NCBI RefSeq assembly: GCF_021129305.1
Contig: NZ_JAJOMB010000001.1
Location: forward strand, 682,001-746,000
Reading direction: 5' to 3'
DNA from: Kineosporia babensis
GTDB taxonomy: Bacteria > Actinomycetota > Actinomycetes > Actinomycetales > Kineosporiaceae
DNA: 64,000 nucleotides
Shown here: in pieces, positions 28,642 to 36,712 of the stretch
Numbering within the stretch: the first letter of the stretch is position 1
Layout: every line of letters starts with the position of its first letter
Translations under genes and position numbers: made by a program
The notes under the pieces: model-generated
The model's database searches: none
Told to the model about the DNA's origin: nothing
Seen by the model: only the letters and a program-made list of their open reading frames with translations

Positions 28642-30261
28642 TCAGCGCAGCAGCGGCAGGTACAGAGGCACGTAGCTGCTGTCCCGGTCGGCGGATCCTC
28701 GCCACCGGGTCAGCAGGTTCGTCTTCGCCGGTACCGGTTCCCCGGCCAGCACGCCCTCCAGCTCGGCGAACGGTTCCACGCCGGACAGCACGTCCAGCAC
28801 TGCCTCCCAAAGTGCAGGCTCCGCCGCCGGGCTGCGGTCGGCCAGCGCCGCGACCATCCCGCCGACGTGGTTGATCAGCAGGCAGTAGGCCACCCGGTCC
28901 CAGCCTCGCTCACGCGGGGTGCCGACGTGGGCCCGCACCCGCTCGGGCATGGCGGCCAGGTCTTCGGCCCGGCGCTCGCGCACCAGTTTCACGCCTTCCA
29001 GATCGCGCAGCACCACCTGGGCGGGCATGCCGTCACCGTCCAGGCCGACGATCACGTTCTGCAGATGCGCCTCGAAAACCACGCCGTGCCGGGCGAAGGC
29101 GTACAGCACCGGCGGCACCACCTGGCGCAGGTAGCGCTGCCACCAGTCCAGCAGCAGCTCACGGTCGGCGGTGATCCGCTGCAGCAGCCGGGCCAGCGCC
29201 GGGTGGGGCAGTGGCTCGGTGAAGGCGGCTGCGGGGACCGCGCGCACGCCCGGATGCAGCTTGCCCTGCAGTCCTTCGCGCCGGATCACGCCGAGCTGGT
29301 CGGCCAGGCCTGGGCCGAGATCGGCGGTCAGGCCGGAGGTTTCCCGCAGCAGCACGGTGCCGGGGAACCGGGTGGCCAGGTTGCGGCGCAGCGGTTCGAG
29401 CAGTCCGGCCAGGGTGACCGCGGCCTGCACCTCGTGCCAGGGGTTGATCCGCAGACAGTTGGTGATCAGCACGCTGAGGCTGAGTTTCACGAACTCGCGG
29501 TCGTCGGCCGCGACGGTGCGCACCGATGAGGTGGGGCGCATCAGGGGACCACTCGGGCCGAGGTCGATCGCCCGGCCGTCGGCGAGCGCGGCGGGAAACT
29601 CCTCACCCCGCGACAGGATTGCGTACTGCCAGGGGTGCAGCGGCAGCAAGCGGTAGCCCTCCGGGGCGCTGACCTCGTCGGGCAAAGCGGTTTCGGGAAT
29701 CCGGATTTCACGTACCAGGTCGGCCCGCACCGCGATCTGGTGCAGCTGGAACCGGGCACCCAGCTCCGGGGCGTAGCGGCGAACCTCGTCCGGCCTACCG
29801 GAACGTGCCTTCGGCGCCGGGTGGTTCCGGTGCCCGGTCAGCAGCGACTGTTCCAGATCGAGGTAGCCGTCCTCGGCCTGCGGCGGCCGGGACAGCGCCT
29901 GTGCGATCAGGGCGTGCGAGGCCTCGATCTGCGCGGGCAGGTGGTCGGCCGAGGCTCCGGTGATGGCGGCCAGTTCCTCGTCCAGCAGGGCCAGCAGCTC
30001 ACGCCAGCTCAGGCCGGCCGGGTCCGGGGCCTCGGCCAGATGCACCTGGCCGGTGAACGGCGGCTCGAATGTTCCACGGGAAACATTGCTCATCGGCCGC
30101 CGGAGCCGGGCTCTTAAGGACCGGGCCGATTTCTCCAGCTGGATGATCACCCAGTCCGGGCCGTCGGGTACCACGTTGCCGGCCGGGCCGGAGACCTCGC
30201 GGACCAGGCAGTTCAGCAACGCCACGACGGTGACGGCCTCGGCGCTGACCGGCTCGGTCAC
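28642..30261 (-). CDS. IucA/IucC-family NIS siderophore synthetase (second of two)
   Basis: Encodes about 539 residues. The GTG at 30261 is preferred because GGGGGAGGG stands ten bases before it; an alternative GTG at 30300 overlaps the previous stop. Family motifs: LLPLHPWQYA, RPTSSVRTV (nucleotide binding), RINPWHE, VFEAHLQNVIV (the ExHxQN active-site motif), LRDLEG. Such enzymes adenylate a carboxylate (often citrate) and condense it with an amine or alcohol to build non-ribosomal-peptide-independent siderophores. It follows the other synthetase closely, so they probably act in sequence. Its stop faces the MITE copy A. Confidence 0.93.
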   Translation of the reverse strand: MTEPVSAEAVTVVALLNCLVREVSGPAGNVVPDGPDWVIIQLEKSARSLRARLRRPMSNVSRGTFEPPFTGQVHLAEAPDPAGLSWRELLALLDEELAAITGASADHLPAQIEASHALIAQALSRPPQAEDGYLDLEQSLLTGHRNHPAPKARSGRPDEVRRYAPELGARFQLHQIAVRADLVREIRIPETALPDEVSAPEGYRLLPLHPWQYAILSRGEEFPAALADGRAIDLGPSGPLMRPTSSVRTVAADDREFVKLSLSVLITNCLRINPWHEVQAAVTLAGLLEPLRRNLATRFPGTVLLRETSGLTADLGPGLADQLGVIRREGLQGKLHPGVRAVPAAAFTEPLPHPALARLLQRITADRELLLDWWQRYLRQVVPPVLYAFARHGVVFEAHLQNVIVGLDGDGMPAQVVLRDLEGVKLVRERRAEDLAAMPERVRAHVGTPRERGWDRVAYCLLINHVGGMVAALADRSPAAEPALWEAVLDVLSGVEPFAELEGVLAGEPVPAKTNLLTRWRGSADRDSSYVPLYLPLLR

Positions 30262-30296
30262 TTCCAGACGTCCCTCCCCCTGGAGGATCGGCCCGG

Positions 30297-32081
30297 TCAC
30301 AGGTAGGTGGGCGCGTCTGCGCCGTAGAACTTGTTCACGTCGGCAGCTCCGGTGCGAGATTTGGGTAGCAGGGTCGCGGCGGTCAGCGTCCGTTTCACCG
30401 GAAGTCTCTCCGCCCGGATGATTCCTGAGTTCACGAGTGCGGTGTCGCGTGCGTGCGGGTGCGCGCCGGCGAGTTCCTGCAGCAGCGGGCGGACCCGGGC
30501 GAGCAGCGGGCCGACCGGCCGGTCCAGTCCCCGGCCGGTCTCGATCAGTACCGAGGCCACGCACTGGTGCAGCGTGGTGGTGACGAACATGGCGGCCAGA
30601 TCCACCGGGTCCTTGGCGATCAGGCGGTGATCGCTCAGGCCGGTGGGAGCGGCTTCGCCGAGGGCCGGTCCGGCCAGATCCGGGTCGACCAGGCAGCTGT
30701 CCAGGTCACGCAGGAGCAGGCGTAGCCCGGAGTTCTGGTCAAGGACCACGAGCACGTTCTGCGGGTGCGCCTCGTGCACGATGCCGTACTTCAGCCAGAG
30801 CGAGAGTTGCCAGGTCAGCAGCGTGCGCAGGTAGGCATCGAGGAACGCGTCGAGGTCTCCGGCGAAGTACTGCCCGGCCAGCACCTCGACCAGCAACCGA
30901 CCGTCCCAGCGGCGGGCGGTGAGCGCGGCCACCGGTAGCACCTGAGCGTTGGCCAGGTCGGGCCAGCGGCGGATCAGCACGGCCAGGTGATTGTCGGCGT
31001 GCAGCCAGGTGGACTCGTCGGCGGTCAGCACGCTGTGCCGGAACTCCTCGTCGCGCTGCAGCAGGTCCTGCAGGCTGCGGGTGAGCACGGCGCCGTCGGC
31101 GAGCGAGGCGCGGCTGACCAGGCGAAGGTTCAGCCGGCCGAGAGTGCGCATCGGCAGCGGGGTCTTGAGATGCACGGACTGATCGGCCTCGGGCACCACC
31201 GTGCGCATCGAGAGGGTGGGCCTGACTTGCAGCCTAGGCGCGGGCAAGGGCTGCCAGGGGACGTCGGTCAGGGCTTCGGCGAGGAGTTGCTTGGTCATCG
31301 CCGGGTGGACCGGGAAGACCTGCTGGCCTTCGGCTTCGGGCCACCAGTCGGGTAGTTCGCCGCCTGCCGTGACGTGGCTGGTGGGGACGCTGACCCAGCG
31401 CAGGCCGAAGCGAGGGGCGTGTTCGGGGGCCCAGCGCGGCAGGTCGGCGGGTTTGAGCCCGACGCGGGCGATGGAGAGGGGGTAGATCGGGTGGTCGCGG
31501 TGGGCGGCGAGAGCCTCGGCGACAAGCCAAGAATCAGCATTGCCCCGCAGCTGTCCGAAAATGGTGGCCCGGCGCCGATCCCGCACCTGAGCAGACCCGG
31601 CTGCGGACCTGGCCTCGACCATGAGCGCCTCGAACCCGGCCCGGAACTCCTCTCCCAACTCAGGCGCCACGCTGGTGAGCAGTTCAACCTCCAGCGCGCG
31701 CACGAAAGACCCCAGTTGCCGGGCCTGAGAACGCCCTCGCACCCCGACCTGCAGCACGAACGGCGAGCGCATCACCAGATCGCTGACCAGGTCTCCTCGT
31801 TCGACCGAACCGGCTCGCACCGGCATCCGCAGGCCGTTCAGAGCCAGCCACAGGTCGTTGCTCGACGATTCGGTGCGCCGGGTCCAGCCAATGGCCGAAC
31901 GCCGCCCCGCCATTCGCGGCCGGGAGCCGGCCAGACGAGGACCAGCAGCCGGCAGCAGTACGCCCCGGCTGCGCAGTCCGGCCACGTCCTCACGCAGCAG
32001 AGCCGTGCCCAGCCGCAGGATCAGATCCCGTTCCCAGCGCGCGACCCGCGACCCCGAGCCCAGTGCCCGCGCGGCCCTCAC
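30297..32081 (-). CDS. IucA/IucC-family NIS siderophore synthetase (first of two)
   Basis: Encodes 594 residues from the GTG at 32081, which overlaps the TGA of the ATP-grasp gene by four bases (GTGA), implying translational coupling. Motifs: FPVHPAMTKQLL, RPTLSMRTV, IVHEAHPQNVLVVL (ExHxQN), LLRDLDS. It is clearly distinct from the downstream paralogue, so the two probably catalyse different condensations. The C-terminal FhuF-like/helical part is complete. Expected substrates are citrate or another dicarboxylate plus an amine or hydroxyl partner, but the sequence does not tell which. Confidence 0.93.
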   Translation of the reverse strand: MRAARALGSGSRVARWERDLILRLGTALLREDVAGLRSRGVLLPAAGPRLAGSRPRMAGRRSAIGWTRRTESSSNDLWLALNGLRMPVRAGSVERGDLVSDLVMRSPFVLQVGVRGRSQARQLGSFVRALEVELLTSVAPELGEEFRAGFEALMVEARSAAGSAQVRDRRRATIFGQLRGNADSWLVAEALAAHRDHPIYPLSIARVGLKPADLPRWAPEHAPRFGLRWVSVPTSHVTAGGELPDWWPEAEGQQVFPVHPAMTKQLLAEALTDVPWQPLPAPRLQVRPTLSMRTVVPEADQSVHLKTPLPMRTLGRLNLRLVSRASLADGAVLTRSLQDLLQRDEEFRHSVLTADESTWLHADNHLAVLIRRWPDLANAQVLPVAALTARRWDGRLLVEVLAGQYFAGDLDAFLDAYLRTLLTWQLSLWLKYGIVHEAHPQNVLVVLDQNSGLRLLLRDLDSCLVDPDLAGPALGEAAPTGLSDHRLIAKDPVDLAAMFVTTTLHQCVASVLIETGRGLDRPVGPLLARVRPLLQELAGAHPHARDTALVNSGIIRAERLPVKRTLTAATLLPKSRTGAADVNKFYGADAPTYL

Positions 32082-33295
32082 CCGATCACCCAATCCCCGC
32101 CGGCCAGGAACTCGCTGGTCACGGCCTCGACTCCGGCCGGGTCCGGACCGGTGACGGTGACCGAGCCCAGGTAGTCGCGGTTGGTGCCGGTGACCTGGAC
32201 CTGCGCACCCACCGGCTTCATCGGGCGGTAGTTCAGCCGGTAGCTGCGGCCCTGCCACTCGCGAACCTCGGAGAACTCGTCCGGCGCCCGGTGCAGCACG
32301 CCGCCCCGGTCCACCAGCACCCAGTGCACCACCCCCGCCCGGTGCGTCGAGCGTCCTGAATCCGGCTCTTTCAGGGGTTCGCCGATCAGGAGCCGGAACA
32401 GGTCGTGGAACAGCGTCTCCTCGAGCAGGCGGGCCATCGCGAAATCGCAGTGGTCGCCGATCAGCCGGTCGTTCACCTCGACGATCCGCGGCCCGGCGGC
32501 GGTGAGCACGAATTCGGTGTGGCAGGCCCCGAATCCGGCTCCCAGAACTTGTAACTGCTTGAGGACGTTTGCGGTCACCGCCGGGTCGGGCTGCGGATCC
32601 CAGGTCAGGCGCTCCTCGATGAAGTATGGCGGCGGTGACACCCGGGTTTGCCAGCTGCCCAGAACGCGTAGCCGGGTTCCGTCGCCGAAGGTCTCCAGGG
32701 TCTGCAGCGGCCCCTCGAGCAGACCCTCCAGCAGCAGATCGCTCTCCCGGCGGCGGGAGCGGACGTCGGCCACCCGCTGCACCAGCTCTTCCCGGTCGCG
32801 CACCATCACGACGTCTTCGCTGGCCACGCCTTCTGCGGGTTTGAGCACGACCGGGTAAGGGATTTCGGCCTCGTCCGGAAGCGCGCTGCCGGGCACCAGC
32901 CGCTGGCAGTAGGTGTCGTCCAGGCCGGCCGAGCGCAGACTCGCCCGCATCAGGCCCTTGTCGCGGGCGCGCTGGGCCGAACGCCAGTCCTTGCCGGGCA
33001 GATCCAGGTAGTGCGCCACCAGAGCGGTCTGCACCTGAAGGTGGTCGCTGTTGCTGATCACCGCGAGCGGAGTGCCGGTGGCCTCGATGGTGGCCAGCAC
33101 GGCGCGGACGTCCTGGACGGCGCAGCCGACCACCTCGGGCCGGCCCAGCCGGTCGTGGCGACCTGCGTAGGCACGGCGATGCGCGTCCGGTTCGTCGGTC
33201 AGGATCCGCACCGCGAACCCCAGATCATGGGCGGCGGGGAGCAGCCCGTGGGTGACGGTGTCGGTGGGATTTCGGGCAAGCAGCACCACGGCCAT
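32078..33295 (-). CDS. ATP-grasp ligase of the siderophore cluster
   Basis: Encodes 405 residues from the ATG at 33295 (GGAG upstream). The ATP-grasp fold is supported by DKGLMRASLRSAGL, YPVVLKPAEGVASEDVV (Lys of the ATP loop), LLEGLLEGP and RIVEVNDRLIGDH (metal-binding Glu/Asn). Such ligases join an acid to an amine via an acyl phosphate. In the vibrioferrin cluster PvsA plays such a role next to two NIS synthetases, so this protein may add an amino acid or similar unit here. First gene of the minus-strand operon, controlled by the iron box at 33505. Confidence 0.85.
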   Translation of the reverse strand: MAVVLLARNPTDTVTHGLLPAAHDLGFAVRILTDEPDAHRRAYAGRHDRLGRPEVVGCAVQDVRAVLATIEATGTPLAVISNSDHLQVQTALVAHYLDLPGKDWRSAQRARDKGLMRASLRSAGLDDTYCQRLVPGSALPDEAEIPYPVVLKPAEGVASEDVVMVRDREELVQRVADVRSRRRESDLLLEGLLEGPLQTLETFGDGTRLRVLGSWQTRVSPPPYFIEERLTWDPQPDPAVTANVLKQLQVLGAGFGACHTEFVLTAAGPRIVEVNDRLIGDHCDFAMARLLEETLFHDLFRLLIGEPLKEPDSGRSTHRAGVVHWVLVDRGGVLHRAPDEFSEVREWQGRSYRLNYRPMKPVGAQVQVTGTNRDYLGSVTVTGPDPAGVEAVTSEFLAGGDWVIG

Positions 33296-33504
33296 GTGGA
33301 TCACTCCAACACGAGCCACTGTGCGGCAGACAGCCGCTCGGGTGCACGGCGACCGCACTCCCCACGCCACTCTGGCTGAGCGCAACTCGGAAGTTGCTCT
33401 GGGTTACTCAAGTGGCTGCTCCCGAACACCGAGAAGAAGGGGGCGCATACAACGCGTGGCACGTTCGGATCTCCCGCGAATGTCGACGTCGGCCTACCTG
33501 CGAT

Positions 33505-33523
33505 TAAGGACAGCCTTACCTTA
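33505..33523. promoter_or_regulatory. IdeR/DmdR-type iron box
   Basis: TAAGGACAGCCTTACCTTA agrees at 13 of 19 positions with the IdeR/DmdR consensus (TTAGGTTAGGCTAACCTAA as I remember it). It overlaps the probable -10 (TATAGT, 33522-33527) of the FhuF-type gene and lies in the divergent gap, so one box could repress both directions when iron is sufficient. Confidence 0.75.
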
Positions 33524-33569
33524 TAGTTGCTGCAGGCAGTGACCCGGACATCTCGAAGGGAGCTTGATA

Positions 33570-34391
33570 GTGGCAGGTCAGAGTGCCATTCGACTGCTCT
33601 CGCGTCCTACCGGTCAGTCACCAGCGGTGATCGATGCGAACCCGGTGATGCTGCTGGCCCAGCAGTTGACGATTCTCGACCCGGGCTATGCGGCACTCGC
33701 CTTCGACCAGATCGGGCCGGGGTCCCAGTGGTTCACTCCGCGTGAGGTGATGCAGGCCATGCTGGCCTCACGCGCGTCGCACACCCAGGCCGGGCCGGCC
33801 GTGATGGGTGCGCGCCTGGCCGGAAGCCTGGGCTACGCGGCAGCTGGGCGGCTGGGCGTGGCCATGGCCGTGGCCGGCCGGGCCTACGACACCGGCCCGG
33901 ATTCGCTGATGCTGCGGTTGGACGAAGACGCGCTGGTGGCCCAGATCGCCGTGCGCTCGGCGCGAATGGCCGTTCTGCCCAACGATCCGCTGGCCGGTCG
34001 GCCGGACGTCACCGTTGTCGAGGACCGGGCGGCGCTTGCTTCATGGGCCGCCCGGGGTGCCTACGCCACGCTCGCCCCGCTGATCGACGAGGTGCACGCG
34101 CAGACCCGCTACGGCGGGGTCGCGATGTGGAACCAGATCGCCGACTCGGTGCTCAGCCCGGCCACCAAAGCCCCACTCCTGGCCGGGCAGAGCCAGGAAG
34201 CCGGGCGCTCGATAGGCCAATTGTTGCTGGATGCCCTGGTTGCTGAGGGGGCCCCAATCCGCCGCCGGGGAACCGTTCGCCCGGCCCAGAGCGAAACCGG
34301 CGGCGCGGTACTCGATCCCGTCCGGGGTATGTGCTGCCTGGTCTACCGTCAGGACAAGGACAAGTGCGGCGGCTGCCCGCTGGTCAAGTGA
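33570..34391 (+). CDS. FhuF-type (2Fe-2S) ferric-siderophore reductase
   Basis: Encodes 273 residues from the GTG at 33570, eight bases after GAAGGGA. The C-terminus carries the FhuF cysteine pattern: Cys255, Cys256, Cys266, Cys269 (CC-x9-C-x2-C), which binds a 2Fe-2S cluster; the body matches the ferric-iron-reductase family. It releases iron from imported ferric siderophore in the cytoplasm. Divergent from the biosynthetic operon across the iron box. Its last 43 bases overlap the 3' end of the convergent MFS gene. Confidence 0.9.
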   Translation: MAGQSAIRLLSRPTGQSPAVIDANPVMLLAQQLTILDPGYAALAFDQIGPGSQWFTPREVMQAMLASRASHTQAGPAVMGARLAGSLGYAAAGRLGVAMAVAGRAYDTGPDSLMLRLDEDALVAQIAVRSARMAVLPNDPLAGRPDVTVVEDRAALASWAARGAYATLAPLIDEVHAQTRYGGVAMWNQIADSVLSPATKAPLLAGQSQEAGRSIGQLLLDALVAEGAPIRRRGTVRPAQSETGGAVLDPVRGMCCLVYRQDKDKCGGCPLVK

Positions 34392-35758
34392 TCCTCCTCC
34401 CGCTCCAGCCGTGACCCCAGGGCCAGAACACCGGCCTGAGACAGCGCGAGCACCAGGAACAGCCAAAGCACCCAGTCCTGCGCCACCGACTGCAGCAGCC
34501 CCAGCAATGTCACTCCCACTGAGGCCCCGAACTGCACGGTCATGAACAAGGCCGTACTCCCGGCCGCTTGCTCCCCTGGCGCCAGCACCCCGTACGCGCC
34601 GGCCACGGTCGGCGCCGCGGTGGCCCCGAAACCCAGACCTACGACCAGGAAGAGGACGTAGAGAGCGGGCAGGGGTAGGTCGTCGTGGGCCAGGGCGAAG
34701 GTCAGCAAGCCGGCCAAGGTCACCGCAGCACCGCCCATCACCAGCGGCCTTGCTCCCATCGTGTCGCTGAGCCGGCCGCTGGAGGTCATCGAGATCAGCA
34801 GCCCCACCCCCAGCGCGCTGACCAGAATGCCCTGCTCCAGCCCGGACAGGCCGAAGCGCTCGACGCCGAAGACCGGCAGCGAGGTGAGCAGCGCGAACAT
34901 GGTCAGCCCGACCAGCCCCATGATCGCCATGCTGGGCCCGAAGGCCGGGCGGCCGAGCAGGCGCAGATCGAACGCCGGCGGACGGGTCAGGCGCCGGGCG
35001 TAGGGCACGTATCCGGCCAGGAGCAGCGCGCCGAGCAGGCCGATCAGGACCAGCATCAGGCTGGGACCCGACTCGCCTGAGCGGTTGAGCGCGAAGAGCA
35101 CGGCCACGAAACCTACGGTCAGCATCAGCAGGCCAGGTATGTCGGCCCGGCTTCGGTTGATTGGGGACGTTGTGGGCGCCGGGATCTCCAGCGTTCGGGT
35201 GGCGCCGAGCACGGCTACCAGGACGAGCAGGCCCAGCGGCAGGTTGATCAGGAAGATCCACTGCCAGTGGCCGGTCTGCAGAAGCAGTCCTCCGACCAGC
35301 GGCCCGGCCACCGGCGCGACGTTGACCACCATCGACATCACGCCCATGACCCGGCCCATCCGGTTCTGCGGGGCCAAGGTGGCGGCCAGGGTCATCGCGG
35401 TCGGCTCGACCATGCCGCCGCCGATGCCCTGGATCACCCGGAACGCGATCAGCGCGGGCAGCGACCAGGCCAGTGCGGTCAGGCCGGAGCCGAGCATGAA
35501 CAGCAGCAGGCCGACGACGAACATCGTGCGCGGGCCGTACCGGGTGGTGAGCCAGTTCAGCACCGGCAGCACCGCGGCCACAGCCAGCAGATAGGCGATC
35601 GTCGCCCACACCACCTGGTCGAGCCGGGCGTCGAACGAGGTGGCCAGCGTGTCCAGGGCAACTGCCACAACGGTGCCGTCGAGGACGGCGAGCAGAGCGG
35701 CTCCGGCCACGGCAGCGACGGCGGGCCGGTAGTGGGGCCGCACGTTGTTTACTGTCAT
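34349..35758 (-). CDS. DHA2-type MFS exporter, probable siderophore exporter
   Basis: Encodes 469 residues from the ATG at 35758 (MTVNNVRPHY). Fourteen predicted membrane segments; LDGTVVAVALDTLATSF in TM1, RYGPRTMFVVG (motif A) and VAPVAGPLVGGLL (motif C) mark a proton-driven DHA2 exporter. Its place beside NIS synthetases is like PvsC of the vibrioferrin cluster, so siderophore export is likely; drug export is the alternative. It overlaps the FhuF-type gene tail to tail and is divergent from a TetR gene, which probably represses it. Confidence 0.88.
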   Translation of the reverse strand: MTVNNVRPHYRPAVAAVAGAALLAVLDGTVVAVALDTLATSFDARLDQVVWATIAYLLAVAAVLPVLNWLTTRYGPRTMFVVGLLLFMLGSGLTALAWSLPALIAFRVIQGIGGGMVEPTAMTLAATLAPQNRMGRVMGVMSMVVNVAPVAGPLVGGLLLQTGHWQWIFLINLPLGLLVLVAVLGATRTLEIPAPTTSPINRSRADIPGLLMLTVGFVAVLFALNRSGESGPSLMLVLIGLLGALLLAGYVPYARRLTRPPAFDLRLLGRPAFGPSMAIMGLVGLTMFALLTSLPVFGVERFGLSGLEQGILVSALGVGLLISMTSSGRLSDTMGARPLVMGGAAVTLAGLLTFALAHDDLPLPALYVLFLVVGLGFGATAAPTVAGAYGVLAPGEQAAGSTALFMTVQFGASVGVTLLGLLQSVAQDWVLWLFLVLALSQAGVLALGSRLEREEDHLTSGQPPHLSLS

Positions 35759-35769
35759 GGCCGCCAAAC

Positions 35770-35790
35770 TAAACTCACTGGTTCAATTTA
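35770..35790. promoter_or_regulatory. Candidate TetR operator between exporter and regulator
   Basis: The gap between the divergent MFS and TetR starts is short and A+T-rich. taaact...aattta at its ends pairs at five of six positions around a central cactggttc. Symmetry is weak, so the exact site is uncertain. Confidence 0.3.
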
Positions 35791-35855
35791 TCCAACCGCT
35801 AAGTGCGGTACAGCTGCCTTAGGCGTCAGAAGAATCTCGACCTAGAATCAACTCC

Positions 35856-36461
35856 GTGGCACCCAGGGACCGTAGGCGCGACATCCTCGAAGCAGCCGCC
35901 CCGATCTTCGGCGACGAGGGGTACGAACGAGCCAGCATCGAGGCGATCGCCGGCCGGGCCGGAGTTTCCAAGCCCACGGTGTACAGCCACTTCGGCGGCA
36001 AGGAGCAGCTGTTCCGGGAGTCGGTGGCCGACTCGGCGCGGCAGCAGAACGAGGCTGCGCTGGGCGCGATCCTGGCCCTCGACCTGAGCCCTCAGAACTG
36101 GCGCGAGAGCCTGTTCCAGCTCGGCCTGGCCCTGGCCGACTGCTCGCTGAGCCCGTGCTCGGTGTACCTGGACCGGATGATCGCCGCCGAGATCGGCCGC
36201 GACCCGGAGATCTACGAGGTGGTGCAGACCCGGGCGGTGCGTCCGGTGCAGGAGGCGCTGGCCGGGCGGATGGCCATGCTGGGCAACGCCGGCCACCTGA
36301 AGATCGACGATCCGGCCCGGGCTGGGCGGCAGTTCCTGGTGCTGGTCAACGCCGAACTGCCGGATCTGACGATGCTGGGCACCCGGCGGATCTCGGCCGA
36401 GGAGTTCGAGGCGGCAGTTCGGCTGGGAGTGGAGACGTTCCTGCGGGCCTACGCGAGCTGA
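35856..36461 (+). CDS. TetR/AcrR family transcriptional repressor
   Basis: Encodes 201 residues from a GTG. The N-terminal helix-turn-helix is canonical (ILEAAAPIFGDEGYERASIEAIAGRAGVSKPTVYSHFGGKEQLF across about 9-52). The C-terminal ligand domain resembles the AefR-like group. Divergent from the MFS exporter, which it most likely controls. The ligand could be the siderophore or an unrelated toxic compound. Confidence 0.92.
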   Translation: MAPRDRRRDILEAAAPIFGDEGYERASIEAIAGRAGVSKPTVYSHFGGKEQLFRESVADSARQQNEAALGAILALDLSPQNWRESLFQLGLALADCSLSPCSVYLDRMIAAEIGRDPEIYEVVQTRAVRPVQEALAGRMAMLGNAGHLKIDDPARAGRQFLVLVNAELPDLTMLGTRRISAEEFEAAVRLGVETFLRAYAS

Positions 36462-36530
36462 GCCGGCCTCCCGGTTCTCGGCCCGGGCGCGATGGGTTGG
36501 CCCTGCTGGCGCGGTCGGCAGCTCGGCCTA

Positions 36531-36662
36531 GCCCGATTCGGTCAATTCAGGTGGCGTGACCGGTCGGTTCAGACGGCTCGATCGGCCGGTCGAACTGGCG
36601 TGGCCGGTCGGTCCAGGCGGCGCGATCGGTCGGTCTGGGTGGCGTGACCGGTCGATTCAGCC
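36531..36662. repeat. 22-bp tandem repeat, five clear units plus one decayed
   Basis: Units begin at 36553, 36575, 36597, 36619 and 36641, exactly 22 bases apart; 36531-36552 is a more decayed sixth. The shared core is GGCGxGAxCGGTCGGTxC, containing the palindrome gaccggtc in several units. The array sits between the convergent TetR and Gfo/Idh genes. The 22-base period is close to two helical turns, so the palindromes all face one side of the DNA. Confidence 0.85.
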
Positions 36663-36706
36663 GGACTACCAGGGGCGGGCCCAGCTGGATCTTCTTTGGT
36701 AGCCGG
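36661..36706 (-). terminator. Hairpin after the Gfo/Idh gene
   Basis: ccggactacca (36661-36671) pairs with tggtagccgg (36697-36706) with one bulged base. It lies a few bases past the stop of the minus-strand operon and abuts the tandem repeat. Confidence 0.5.
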
Positions 36707-36712
36707 ACCGCT

